A stretch of 26,903 bases of DNA from Proteobacteria bacterium SG_bin5 (GCA_002083475.1 LWDI01000076.1:596-27498), one strand, 5' to 3'. Shown: positions 14,820-22,173, counted from the first letter of the stretch. Notes: generated by a model not told the origin, from the letters alone. Program-made: numbers and translations.

Positions 14820-15481
14820 GCCCGCACCGGCGCGTCGAACTTTTCGATCACCCATTCCTCTTCCTGCGCCGCCGCGATCCAATCCTGCATGAAGGGGTGG
14901 TGGAGCACCGCGTCGATATAAGCGGGGGCGAAGCGGGCGATCGGCAGCGACCAAGTGACGATACGCGTGCACACCGGCGCGTACATGATGTCCGCCGCGC
15001 CGAATTTGCCGAACAGAAACGCGCCGTCGCCGCCATAGCGGGCGCGCGCCTGCGCCCATAGCTCCATGATCCGTTGCAGATCGGCGAGCACTTCGGCGCT
15101 CTGCTGGCGCGGCGGGAAGGCCTGGCGGATGTTCATCGGGCAATCGCGGCGCAAGGCGGCGAAACCCGAATGCATTTCCGCCGCCATCGATCGCGCCATC
15201 GCGCGCGCGGACGAATCCTCGGGCCAGAACCGGTCACCGCCCGATTTTTCGTTCAGATATTCGATGATGGCGAGGCTGTCCCACACCACCGCCTCGCCGT
15301 CCCACAGCACCGGCACCTTGCCGCTCGAGGGCGCGAATTCGTCGCCCTGGCGGCGCTGATCCCAATCGGCGTCGTAAAGCGGCACCACCGCTTCCTCGAA
15401 CACCAGCCCCGATTGCTTGCACGCGAGCCAGCCGCGCAGCGACCAGGAGGAATAGGCCTTGTTGCCGATGATCAGCTTCAT
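14816..15481 (-). CDS. Glutathione S-transferase family protein
   Basis: A 221-residue cytoplasmic GST. The N-terminal thioredoxin-like domain (residues 1-80) opens MKLIIGNKAYSSWSLRGWLA; a serine of the SSWS stretch is the probable glutathione-activating residue. GKVPVLWDGEAVVWDSLAI has the conserved cis-proline (VP) and the D-S pair that binds the glutathione glutamyl group. The helical C-terminal domain (about 90-215) carries FGAADIMYAPV, the family's folding motif (usually S/T-x-A-D). The SSWSLR type is common in proteobacterial GSTs annotated only by family; the substrate is unknown. It is convergent with the Sel1-like gene, and the stop codons overlap. Confidence 0.9.
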   Translation of the reverse strand: MKLIIGNKAYSSWSLRGWLACKQSGLVFEEAVVPLYDADWDQRRQGDEFAPSSGKVPVLWDGEAVVWDSLAIIEYLNEKSGGDRFWPEDSSARAMARSMAAEMHSGFAALRRDCPMNIRQAFPPRQQSAEVLADLQRIMELWAQARARYGGDGAFLFGKFGAADIMYAPVCTRIVTWSLPIARFAPAYIDAVLHHPFMQDWIAAAQEEEWVIEKFDAPVRA

Positions 15482-15636
15482 GGGGCGGGCTTAGCGGGCC
15501 GCGCCGCGCCAAGCAACCGCGCTTCACGCCGCGCAAGATGACCAAGGGATTACCTTAATATAATATGAAGAGTCAGTCGAAGTTCAGCCGCCGAAACGTA
15601 GTTGCTTGCACAAGAGTTTAGTCAAGGAGACGTTCG

Positions 15637-16560
15637 ATGATCCGTTCGCGCATTGCCCTGGCGCTCGCGCTCGCGGGCCCCATCGCGACCATTTTGGCCG
15701 CCCCCGTGGCCGCGCAGACCGCTTATCCCGACGCCGCTTATCCCGACGCCGCGCCGGGTGCCGCCGCTCAGCCGCCGCAGCCGCTCGACCCCGCGCAAGT
15801 CGATCCCGCGACGCTCCCCCAGAGCCAGCCGATCGTCCAGACCCAGCTGCCGCCGCCGCCCTTGCGCGACGAGCAACCGCCCGAAATTCCGGGCCCCGAT
15901 TATGTCTGGACGCCGGGCTATTGGGCGTGGGACGCGGGCGCCCAGCAATATTATTGGGTCGCCGGCATGTGGACGCTCGCGCCGCGCCCCGGCTATCTCT
16001 ATACGCCCGCCTGGTGGGGCTATGACGATGGCTATTATTATTTCCACCCGGCCTTTTGGGGGCCGACGATCGGCTGGTATGGCGGGATCAATTATGGCTT
16101 CGGCTATTTCGGCCTAGGCTTTTTGGGCGGCTATTGGGCGGGATCGCATTTCTTTTACAATCGCGCGGTCTATCACTTCAACAACGTCCATATCACCAAT
16201 GTCTACAACCAGCGGATCGTGACGCGCGGCTTCGATCGGGTGGGTTTCAGCGGCGGCCCCGGCGGCGCGCGCTTCGATCGCTTCGGCTTTCGTGGCGCGC
16301 CGCGCCCGGCGGGGGCGGGCTTCGTCGGCGGCGGCGCGACCGTGGGCGGGGTGCGCGGCTTCGGCGGCTATCGCGCGGCGGCGCCGGCGTTCCGGGGCTA
16401 TTCGGGCGGCTTTGGTGGCGGCTCGGGCTTCCGCGGTGGCGGCTTTGGCGGGGGCTTCAATGTCGGCGGCTTCCACGGCGGCGGCTTCGGGGGCTTCCAC
16501 GGCGGGTTCGGCGGCTTCCACGGCGGCTTCGGGGGCTTCCACGGCGGCGGCCGGCGCTAG
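15637..16560 (+). CDS. Exported WxxGxW-type repeat protein with Gly/Phe-rich tail
   Basis: A 307-residue secreted or surface protein. Residues 1-27 are a signal peptide (hydrophobic core ALALALAGPIATIL, likely cut after VAA or VAAQ). A Pro/Ala-rich linker with the direct repeat AYPD (about 28-75) follows. The aromatic core (about 85-190) contains WTPGYWAWD, YYWVAGMWTLAP and WGYDDGYYYF, the WxxGxW-like repeats of outer-surface proteins common in alpha- and betaproteobacteria. HFNNVHITNVYNQRIV resembles the same families. The C-terminal ~95 residues are Gly-rich and end in near-perfect repeats of GFGGFHG. AAGGAG (15625-15630) precedes the ATG at a good distance. It stands alone and is convergent with engB across a folded repeat element. 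Function unknown; a cell-surface structural role is a guess. Confidence 0.82.
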   Translation: MIRSRIALALALAGPIATILAAPVAAQTAYPDAAYPDAAPGAAAQPPQPLDPAQVDPATLPQSQPIVQTQLPPPPLRDEQPPEIPGPDYVWTPGYWAWDAGAQQYYWVAGMWTLAPRPGYLYTPAWWGYDDGYYYFHPAFWGPTIGWYGGINYGFGYFGLGFLGGYWAGSHFFYNRAVYHFNNVHITNVYNQRIVTRGFDRVGFSGGPGGARFDRFGFRGAPRPAGAGFVGGGATVGGVRGFGGYRAAAPAFRGYSGGFGGGSGFRGGGFGGGFNVGGFHGGGFGGFHGGFGGFHGGFGGFHGGGRR

Positions 16561-16592
16561 GCGGGAGTCGGACCCGGCCTAGAGCTGCTCGT

Positions 16593-16828
16593 GATCACAC
16601 CGAACCAATGGCTTGGGGCAATAAGCTCCTCCCCCAAGGGGGGAGGGGGACCATTCGCGCAGCGAATGGTGGAGGGGTGTCGCCCTCGAACTGCTGGGGA
16701 CACCCCTCCGTCAGCCGCTCGCGCGGCTGCCAGTTCCGGGTAAACCGTGCCCCGCACGGCTTAGGATCGTCCGGGGGACGATCCGACCCGGAACTCCCCT
16801 TACAGGGGAGGAGCGAACCGGTGTGATC
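16593..16828. repeat. 236-bp structured repeat element with inverted ends and nested hairpins
   Basis: Perfect 10-bp inverted ends GATCACACCG (16593-16602) and CGGTGTGATC (16819-16828) bound the element. Inside are a second inverted pair, GCTCCTCCCC (16625-16634) and GGGGAGGAGC (16805-16814), and several hairpins: ACCATTCGC-GCA-GCGAATGGT (16650-16670), GGAGGGGTGTC with GACACCCCTCC, CAGCCGC-TCGC-GCGGCTG, and GGATCGTCC-GGG-GGACGATCC. The last lies inside an outer AGTTCCGGGT/ACCCGGAACT stem. Nearly every base can pair. There is no open frame of interest. It fills the gap between two convergent genes. It could be a MITE-like mobile element or a bidirectional end of transcription. Confidence 0.75.
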
Positions 16829-16838
16829 GCAAACGGCG

Positions 16839-17492
16839 CTAGCCCAACAGCGCCGGGTCGACCGCCTCGATCACCGCCGCGCGCAGCTCGGCAATGCCCA
16901 TCCCCTTCTCGCTCGAGGTGGCGAGGATGTCGGGATGCGCCGCCGGGCGCGCGCGCGCCTCGGCCGCCGTCGCGCGCAGCACGGCGTCGAGATCGCTCGC
17001 CTTGATCTTGTCGGCCTTGGTGAGCACCAGATGATAGCTCACCGCCGCTTTATCGAGCATGTCGAGCATCTCGCGGTCGACCGGCTTCACGCCGTGGCGC
17101 GCGTCGATCAGCACCAAAGTGCGCTTGAGCACCGCGCGCCCGCGCAGGAAATCATTGACCAGATAGCGCCATTTCTTGACGATCGCGGGCGGCGCCTTGG
17201 CGAAGCCATAGCCGGGCATGTCGACCAGCCGCAGCAGCGGCCCCTCCGCGCCGACGTCGAAGAAATTGAGCTCCTGCGTGCGCCCCGGCGTGTTCGAGGT
17301 GCGCGCCAGGGCATTCCGCCCGCACAAGGCGTTGAGCAGCGAGGATTTGCCGACGTTCGATCGCCCCGCGAAAGCGATTTCGGGCGCGATCGGATCGGGC
17401 AGGAATTCGAGGCTTGGGGCCGAGCGCAAAAAGGTGATCGGCCCCGCGAAAATCTTGCGCGCCGTCTCCAGCGCTTCGTCCGAAAAACTCAT
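16839..17492 (-). CDS. engB: Ribosome biogenesis GTP-binding protein EngB (YihA/YsxC)
   Basis: Essential GTPase of the TrmE-Era-EngA-YihA group that helps late assembly of the 50S subunit and is linked to cell division. 217 residues. The P-loop is GRSNVGKSS (43-51), switch region TPGRT at 68-72, G3 DMPGYGFA (91-98) and G4 TKAD (158-161). G5-like ATSSEKGMG lies near the C-terminus. The ATG at 17492 overlaps the yidC stop (ATGA); the frame is open further upstream inside yidC, but EngB begins here by homology and coupling. It is the last gene of the rpmH-rnpA-yidD-yidC-engB run. Confidence 0.96.
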   Translation of the reverse strand: MSFSDEALETARKIFAGPITFLRSAPSLEFLPDPIAPEIAFAGRSNVGKSSLLNALCGRNALARTSNTPGRTQELNFFDVGAEGPLLRLVDMPGYGFAKAPPAIVKKWRYLVNDFLRGRAVLKRTLVLIDARHGVKPVDREMLDMLDKAAVSYHLVLTKADKIKASDLDAVLRATAAEARARPAAHPDILATSSEKGMGIAELRAAVIEAVDPALLG

Positions 17493-19234
17493 TTGACCGG
17501 CGCCAACATCTCCGGATGCCGCGCATAGAGCAGCCGCTGCTGGAGGATGGTGAGCACGTTCGAGGTGATCCAATAAAGCTGCAGGCCGACCGCGAAGGGC
17601 GCCATCACGAACATCAGCATCCAGGGCATGATCGCGAAGACTTGCTTTTGCGCTTCGTCCATCGGCGCGGGGTTGAGCTTGAACTGGTAATACATCGAAA
17701 CGCCGAGCAGGATCGGAATGATGCCGATCGCGATCACCGCCGGGGGCGTGAAGGGCAGCAGCCCGAACAAATTGATCGGGGTCAGCGGATCGGGCGCGGA
17801 CAAATCGCGGATCCACAAGGCGAAAGGCTGGTGGCGCATCTCGATCGTCAGCAGCAGCACCTTGTAGAGCGCGTACATGATCGGAATCTGCAGCAGCACC
17901 GGCAGACAGCCCGCGAGCGGGTTCACCCCTTCGGCGCGGTAGAGCGCCATGATTTCCTGCTGCTGGCGCTGCTTGTCATCGGCATAGCGCTCTTGAATCG
18001 CTTTCATCTTCGGCTGCACCGCTTTCATCTTCGCCATGGAGGCGAATTGGCGCTGCGCGATCGGGAAGAGCAGCCCGCGCACGGTGATCGTGAGCGCGAT
18101 GATCGCCACGCCGAAATTGCCGATCAGCTTCGACAGAAAGTCGAGATAATAGAAGATCGGCTTTTCGATGATACGGAACCAGCCCCAATCGATCGCCTTG
18201 TCGAAATTCTCGATTCCGCCCTTGTCTTGATAGCCGTCGATTAGTTCGACTTCCTTGGCGCCGGCGAAGAAGCGACTGGTCTGGGTCGCGGCGCGGCCGG
18301 CGGGGAGGGTGACCGGGGCGCGCGTGTAATCGGCCTGGAAGGTGTCGCCCGCGCCCTTGAAGCCGGCATGGACCTGCGCCTGCTGATCGGGGATCAGCGC
18401 GGTGAGCCAGTAGATGTCGCCAAAGCCCAGCCAGCCGCCCTTGTGATCGAAATAATTCTCCCCCGCCTTGGCGCTCGAGCCGAAGATGCGCGCCCAAAAG
18501 CTCGGCCCCTCGCCTTGGAGATTGGGATAAGTGATGTCGTAATTGGCGCCGCGCCCGAACACGCCGACCGGGCCGACGTGATTGGTCCAGGTATCGATTT
18601 CATGCGGCAGCCCGGTGCGCGAGATGAGGCCATAGGGGCGCAACGTCACCGGCCGGCCGCTCGCATTGGCGACCGATTGCTGGACGCTGAACATATAGTC
18701 GCGATCGACCGTGAAGCGCAGCTGGAAGCGCAAGCCTTGGGCATTGGTGGTGCTGAGCGTTACCGGTCGCCCGGGGGCGAGCACCGGCGCGTCGGCGGTC
18801 CACAAGGTGTCGCGCCCGGGCGTCTGCACGCCGTCGCCCGCCCAGCCCCAGCTCGCGAAATAAGCGCGCGGCGCGCCCGAGGGCGAGAGCAGCCTTACGA
18901 AGGGTGAATTCTTGGCGATGGTCTCGCGGTGGCGCAGCAGCACCAGATCGTCGAGCCGCGCCCCGCGCAAATTGATCGAGCCTTGGAGCGAGGGCGTGTC
19001 GATCCGCACCCGGGGCGTTTCGGCGAGCACCGCCTGGCGGCTCTTGGTCGCGGCGGCGCTGTCGGCGGCGGGATCGGCGGCGGCGCTTTTCACCACCTTG
19101 GTCTCGCCGCCCGCGATCTTGGTGACCGGCGGGCGCGCGGGCGGCAGGAAGCGCGTGACGACGAATTGCCAGCCGATCAAGATCACCGCCGCGATCGCGA
19201 CGAACAGCACCAGGTTACGAGTTTCTTCTTTCAC
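17489..19234 (-). CDS. yidC: Membrane protein insertase YidC
   Basis: Inner-membrane insertase and chaperone (Oxa1/Alb3 family) that acts with SecYEG or alone. 581 residues, the usual length for proteobacterial YidC. The N-terminal anchor is at residues ~7-27 (NLVLFVAIAAVILIGWQFVV). The large periplasmic domain runs to about residue 345 and carries the typical TRFFAGAKEVELIDGY. The conserved insertase core follows: the YYLDFLSKLIGNFGVAIIALT segment, TVRGLLFPIAQRQ with the hydrophilic-groove arginine R386, the cytoplasmic coiled hairpin MKAVQPKMKAIQERY, and GCLPVLLQIPIMYALYKVL. The start is GTG at 19234 with AAGGA upstream. It begins 24 bp after the yidD stop, and its TGA overlaps the engB ATG. 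Confidence 0.97.
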   Translation of the reverse strand: MKEETRNLVLFVAIAAVILIGWQFVVTRFLPPARPPVTKIAGGETKVVKSAAADPAADSAAATKSRQAVLAETPRVRIDTPSLQGSINLRGARLDDLVLLRHRETIAKNSPFVRLLSPSGAPRAYFASWGWAGDGVQTPGRDTLWTADAPVLAPGRPVTLSTTNAQGLRFQLRFTVDRDYMFSVQQSVANASGRPVTLRPYGLISRTGLPHEIDTWTNHVGPVGVFGRGANYDITYPNLQGEGPSFWARIFGSSAKAGENYFDHKGGWLGFGDIYWLTALIPDQQAQVHAGFKGAGDTFQADYTRAPVTLPAGRAATQTSRFFAGAKEVELIDGYQDKGGIENFDKAIDWGWFRIIEKPIFYYLDFLSKLIGNFGVAIIALTITVRGLLFPIAQRQFASMAKMKAVQPKMKAIQERYADDKQRQQQEIMALYRAEGVNPLAGCLPVLLQIPIMYALYKVLLLTIEMRHQPFALWIRDLSAPDPLTPINLFGLLPFTPPAVIAIGIIPILLGVSMYYQFKLNPAPMDEAQKQVFAIMPWMLMFVMAPFAVGLQLYWITSNVLTILQQRLLYARHPEMLAPVK

Positions 19235-19258
19235 GCGGTCGTCCTTGATATCCGGCGA

Positions 19259-19468
19259 TCAGGGCACCGGATCATAGCCATGCCCGCCCCAGGGATGGCA
19301 GCGCAGGATGCGCCGAACCGCCAGCCAGGAGCCCTTGAGCGCGCCATAGCGGCGAAGCGCGGTGATTGCATAGGCCGAACAGGAAGGAGAGTAGCGACAG
19401 CTGGATGGCAGAATGACCGAGGGGCCGAGCTGCCAGAGGCGGACGAGGAGGATGAGAAAGCGGGTCAT
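19259..19468 (-). CDS. yidD: Membrane protein insertion efficiency factor YidD
   Basis: A 69-residue membrane-associated protein that assists YidC-dependent insertion. The family core is plain: LPSSCRYSPSCSAYAITALR, then YGALKGSWLAVRRILRCHPW, and GGHGYDPVP at the C-terminus. The cysteines of CRYSPSC are conserved. The N-terminal amphipathic helix is MTRFLILLVRLWQLG. It lies between rnpA and yidC as in most bacteria, but a REPIN-like repeat separates it from rnpA. Confidence 0.95.
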   Translation of the reverse strand: MTRFLILLVRLWQLGPSVILPSSCRYSPSCSAYAITALRRYGALKGSWLAVRRILRCHPWGGHGYDPVP

Positions 19469-19498
19469 CGCGCCGTCGTCACCCTATGCCCTGTCGAG

Positions 19499-19578
19499 CG
19501 TCGCCCCGGCGAAGGCCGGGGCCTCGTGCCAATGGCGCGCCCCGCTGGCGGGAGGCCCTGGCCTTCGCCAGGGCGACG
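19499..19578. repeat. REPIN-like inverted repeat inside the rnpA-yidD gap
   Basis: Arms 19499-19523 and 19554-19578 are 25-bp inverted copies with two mismatches, 30 bp apart. Each arm is itself a hairpin: GCCCCGGC/GCCGGGGC on the left and GCCCTGGC/GCCAGGGC on the right. The two differences preserve pairing within each arm (C-G against T-A). Both arms end in the CGTCGCCC motif also found at 20195-20274. It sits within a co-directional operon, so it is transcribed. Confidence 0.75.
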
Positions 19579-19610
19579 CCCTTGTAGCGGGAGGTTGGCG
19601 CCGGTCACGA

Positions 19611-19937
19611 TCACCGCGCCAGCTTCCCCAGCGCCTTCACCAGCTCGGCGCGGAGCAGCGCATAGTCGCGCGCGACCCCGTCTTGGCGGCCGATCAGCAC
19701 ATGATCATGCCCGGCGAGCCCGCGTTCGGGCAGAATCTCGCGGGCGAGCGCGCGCAGGCGGCGCTTCAGGCGGTTGCGCACCACCGCGCCGCCGATCTTC
19801 TTGGTGACGGTGAAGCCCATGCGCATCGCGCGGTCGCCGTCGCGCCGATCGCGCGCGAGCAGCACGAAGCCGGGCATCGGCGCGCGCTTGCCCTGGTTCG
19901 CCGCCAGGAAATCGCGGCGTTTGGTGAGCGTCGTCAG
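19611..19937 (-). CDS. rnpA: Ribonuclease P protein component
   Basis: Protein subunit of RNase P, which matures the 5' ends of tRNAs. The body is clear: LTKRRDFLAANQGKR, the MRMGFTVTKKIGGAVVRNRLKRRLR RNR motif that contacts the RNA, and HDHVLIGR near the end. The start is unusual. No ATG, GTG or TTG lies between the rpmH stop and LTKRRDF. The best local choice is a CTG at 19937 that overlaps the rpmH TGA as CTGA and gives 108 residues beginning (M)TTLTKRRDF. The same frame stays open through all of rpmH to an ATG at 20075, which would give 154 residues. That layout recalls the Thermus rnpA that encloses rpmH. I favour the short form, since the added N-terminus is low-complexity. Confidence 0.9.
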   Translation of the reverse strand: MTTLTKRRDFLAANQGKRAPMPGFVLLARDRRDGDRAMRMGFTVTKKIGGAVVRNRLKRRLRALAREILPERGLAGHDHVLIGRQDGVARDYALLRAELVKALGKLAR

Positions 19938-20068
19938 GCCGACAGCTTCTTGCGGCCGCGCGCGCGGCGGGCGCGCAGCACGTTGCGGCCGCCCACCGTC
20001 GCCATCCGCGCGCGGAAGCCGTGGCGACGGGCACGCACCAGATTGCTCGGCTGAAAGGTCCGCTTCAT
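19934..20068 (-). CDS. rpmH: 50S ribosomal protein L34
   Basis: L34, a small basic protein of the large ribosomal subunit. 44 residues, as in most bacteria, starting MKRTFQPSNLVRARRHGFRA and containing the MATVGGRNVLRARRARGRK core, ending KKLSA. The ATG at 20068 has AGGGA 7 bases upstream. The TGA at 19936-19934 overlaps the probable CTG start of rnpA. It heads the rnpA-yidD-yidC-engB run, with a promoter and a terminator-like hairpin just upstream. Confidence 0.97.
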   Translation of the reverse strand: MKRTFQPSNLVRARRHGFRARMATVGGRNVLRARRARGRKKLSA

Positions 20069-20086
20069 CACTCATTCCCTAAATCG

Positions 20087-20108
20087 AAAAAGCCGCCTCT
20101 TGGGCGGC
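20087..20108 (-). terminator. Terminator-like hairpin in the rpmH leader (possible attenuator)
   Basis: On the minus strand GCCGCC (20108-20103) pairs with GGCGGC (20097-20092) around a 5-base loop, followed by five T residues (20091-20087). The hairpin lies between the promoter candidate at 20122-20150 and the Shine-Dalgarno of rpmH, only 19 bp from the ATG, with no room for another promoter. It is either an attenuator of the rpmH operon or a hairpin that only looks like a terminator. Confidence 0.6.
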
Positions 20109-20121
20109 CGATCAGACGCGG

Positions 20122-20150
20122 GCCATAGCGGCAGCGGGCGCCCAAGTCAA
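20122..20150 (-). promoter_or_regulatory. Promoter of the rpmH operon
   Basis: TTGACT (20150-20145) and TATGGC (20127-20122) on the minus strand are exactly 17 bp apart. A start near 20115 gives a leader of about 47 bases containing the hairpin and AGGGA. The -35 is a near-consensus sigma-70 hexamer; the -10 is GC-shifted, as expected in this genome. Confidence 0.65.
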
Positions 20151-20194
20151 CGCGCGACGCGCCATGCCGACGCGGTCGCCCATCGCCCAACAGC

Positions 20195-20274
20195 CGTCGC
20201 CCCAGCGAAAGCTGGGGCCTCGAGCTATTCGCGCGCGCCAGGGCCGGGCGGCCCCAGCTTTCGCTGGGGCGACG
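20195..20274. repeat. REPIN-like perfect inverted repeat
   Basis: Arms 20195-20219 and 20250-20274 are perfect 25-bp inverted copies, 30 bp apart, each with an internal GCCCCAGC/GCTGGGGC hairpin. Outer ends are CGTCGCC and GGCGACG. Arm length, spacer and end motif match the element at 19499-19578, so the two are one family. It lies between the rpmH promoter and the small membrane-protein gene. Confidence 0.8.
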
Positions 20275-20310
20275 CGGTGCGTTTCCCGAGTGGGGGCAGG
20301 AGGGCGGTGA

Positions 20311-20586
20311 CTAGCCCGCCTTCGCCTTCGCGCGCCGCCGCTTGGCCGATCCGCGCCGCAGCCCCAAATCGGCGAGCGCGCCCAATTTCGGCCAGCGGCG
20401 CTTGGCGCGCACGAACAGCCGCTTCGCGCGATCCGAGTTGCGCAGCGCGAGCGCGAGCCCCGCCGCGAACACGGGAATGCCCCCCGGCCCCGGAATGATG
20501 CCCACCACCGGCGAAATCACGATCAGCGCCACCCCCGTTCCGGTAAGCAAGGTACGTTTGGCGGGACTGGCTTTGGCGCGGGGCAA
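20311..20586 (-). CDS. Small PGPGW-like membrane protein
   Basis: About 91 residues. One long hydrophobic stretch, VALIVISPVVGIIPGPGGIPVFAAGLALAL (about residues 19-48), contains PGPGG, resembling the PGPGW family of putative transmembrane proteins, whose function is unknown. It would make a two-helix hairpin or one long helix. The tail is very basic (KRRRAKAKAG). The start is uncertain: no ATG is in frame, and TTG at 20586 gives MPRAKASPAKRTLL; GTG or TTG codons a little downstream are alternatives. It is divergent from the YifB gene across 75 bp. Confidence 0.7.
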   Translation of the reverse strand: MPRAKASPAKRTLLTGTGVALIVISPVVGIIPGPGGIPVFAAGLALALRNSDRAKRLFVRAKRRWPKLGALADLGLRRGSAKRRRAKAKAG

Positions 20587-20661
20587 GGATTTCGTTCTTT
20601 CTCGGGGCTTTCGCTCACCATGACGCCAGGGTTATGAACGGCGACTTAGCAAGGGGGGCTC

Positions 20662-22167
20662 GTGGTCGCGATCGTATCGACCGTTGCTTATCTGGGGCTC
20701 GAGGCGCGCCCCGTCGAGGTGCAGGTGCAGCTCGCGCCCGGTCTGCCCGCTTTTTTCATCGTGGGCCTCGCCGACAAGGCGGTCGCCGAAAGCCGCGAGC
20801 GCGTCCGCGCCGCCGTCGCCGCGCTGGGGCTCGCGCTGCCGCCCAAAAGGATCACGGTCAATCTCTCGCCCGCCGATCTGCCCAAGGAGGGATCGCATTA
20901 TGATCTCCCCGTGGCGCTCGGGCTGCTCGCGGCGATGGGGGTGGTCGATGCCGAGCAACTCGCCGATTATGTCGTGGTCGGCGAGCTCGGGCTCGACGCG
21001 CGGATCGCGCCGTCGCCCGGGGTGCTGCTCGCCGCGCTCCACGCTCAAGCGCTCGACAAGGGGCTGATCTGCCCCGAGGCGCAGGGCGCCGAGGCTGCCT
21101 GGGGCGGGGGGCATGTCGTTGCCGCGCCCGATCTGCTCCAGCTGATCAACCATCTGAAGGGGCACGGCCAATTGCCGCCGCCCACGCCCGGCGTCGCCGA
21201 GGAAGCCGCGGGCGGCCCCGATCTCGCGCAGGTGAAAGGCCAGGAGACCGCCAAGCGCGCGCTCGAGATTGCCGCCGCCGGGGGCCACAATCTGCTGATG
21301 ATCGGCCCGCCGGGCGCGGGCAAATCTTTGCTCGCCGCCTGCCTGCCCGGCATCCTGCCGCCGCTCGATTCGACCGAGGCGCTCGAAGTATCGATGGTGG
21401 CGAGCGTCGCGGGCACGCTGCAAGGCGGGCGGCTCACGCGGCGGCGGCCGTTCCGCAGCCCGCATCATTCGGCCTCGATGGCCGCGCTCACCGGGGGTGG
21501 CTTGAAGGTCAAGCCCGGCGAGGTCAGCCTCGCGCATCTCGGCGTGTTGTTCCTCGACGAGCTGCCCGAATTCCAGCGCGCGGTGCTCGATTCGCTGCGC
21601 CAGCCGCTGGAGACCGGGGTGGTGAGCGTCGCGCGGGCGAACGCGCACGTCACCTTCCCGGCGCGCGTGCAATTGATCGCGGCGATGAACCCGTGCCGCT
21701 GCGGCCATTTGGGCGACGCCGCGCTCGCTTGCTCGCGCGCGCCGCGCTGCGCGGGCGAGTATCAGGCGCGCGTCTCGGGACCCTTGCTCGATCGGATCGA
21801 CCTGCATGTCGAGGTCGCGCCCGTCGCCGCGATCGATCTGCTGCGCGCGCCCGCGGCCGAGCCCTCCGCGACCGTCGCCGCGCGGGTGGCGGCGGCGCGC
21901 GCGCTCCAGACGGCGCGCTATGCCGAGGCGCCCGCGCGCACCAATGCCGAGGCCGATGGGCCATTGCTCGACGCGCACACCGCCCTCGACGCGGGCGGCC
22001 AGGCGCTGCTCGCGCAAGCCGCCGAGACGATGCGGCTGTCCGCGCGGGGGTTCACCCGCATCTTGCGCGTCGCGCGGACCATCGCCGATCTGGCGGGCGC
22101 CGAGTCGATCGCCCGGCTCCATCTGGCCGAGGCGCTCAGCTACCGTCGCCAGCCGCCGCGGGGGTAG
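20662..22167 (+). CDS. comM: YifB/ComM family Mg-chelatase-like AAA+ ATPase
   Basis: AAA+ ATPase of the YifB/ComM family; ComM is a branch-migration helicase used in natural transformation. 501 residues. The N-terminal ChlI-like domain (about 20-140) has FFIVGLADKAVAESRERVR and the YDLPVALG motif. Walker A is GPPGAGKS (215-222) and Walker B VLFLDELPEF (295-304 region). The Cys-rich insert MNPCRCGHLGD has C345, C347, C357 and C363, likely a zinc site. GPLLDRIDLHVEV is the sensor/Arg region. The C-terminal domain has LSARGFTRILRVARTIADL. The start is GTG at 20662 with AAGGGGGG (20651-20658) 3 bases or so before it, which fits the family N-terminus (MVAIVSTVAYLGLE). It ends 6 bp from the end of the convergent ABC-F gene. 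No other competence genes are in view. Confidence 0.93.
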   Translation: MVAIVSTVAYLGLEARPVEVQVQLAPGLPAFFIVGLADKAVAESRERVRAAVAALGLALPPKRITVNLSPADLPKEGSHYDLPVALGLLAAMGVVDAEQLADYVVVGELGLDARIAPSPGVLLAALHAQALDKGLICPEAQGAEAAWGGGHVVAAPDLLQLINHLKGHGQLPPPTPGVAEEAAGGPDLAQVKGQETAKRALEIAAAGGHNLLMIGPPGAGKSLLAACLPGILPPLDSTEALEVSMVASVAGTLQGGRLTRRRPFRSPHHSASMAALTGGGLKVKPGEVSLAHLGVLFLDELPEFQRAVLDSLRQPLETGVVSVARANAHVTFPARVQLIAAMNPCRCGHLGDAALACSRAPRCAGEYQARVSGPLLDRIDLHVEVAPVAAIDLLRAPAAEPSATVAARVAAARALQTARYAEAPARTNAEADGPLLDAHTALDAGGQALLAQAAETMRLSARGFTRILRVARTIADLAGAESIARLHLAEALSYRRQPPRG

Positions 22168-22173
22168 GGCGAG

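Noticed and set aside
15559..15564. TATAAT as promoter for the exported aromatic-rich protein
   Set aside because: No acceptable -35 hexamer lies 16-18 bp upstream, and an EcfG-type GGAAC/CGTT pair also fails; left uncalled.
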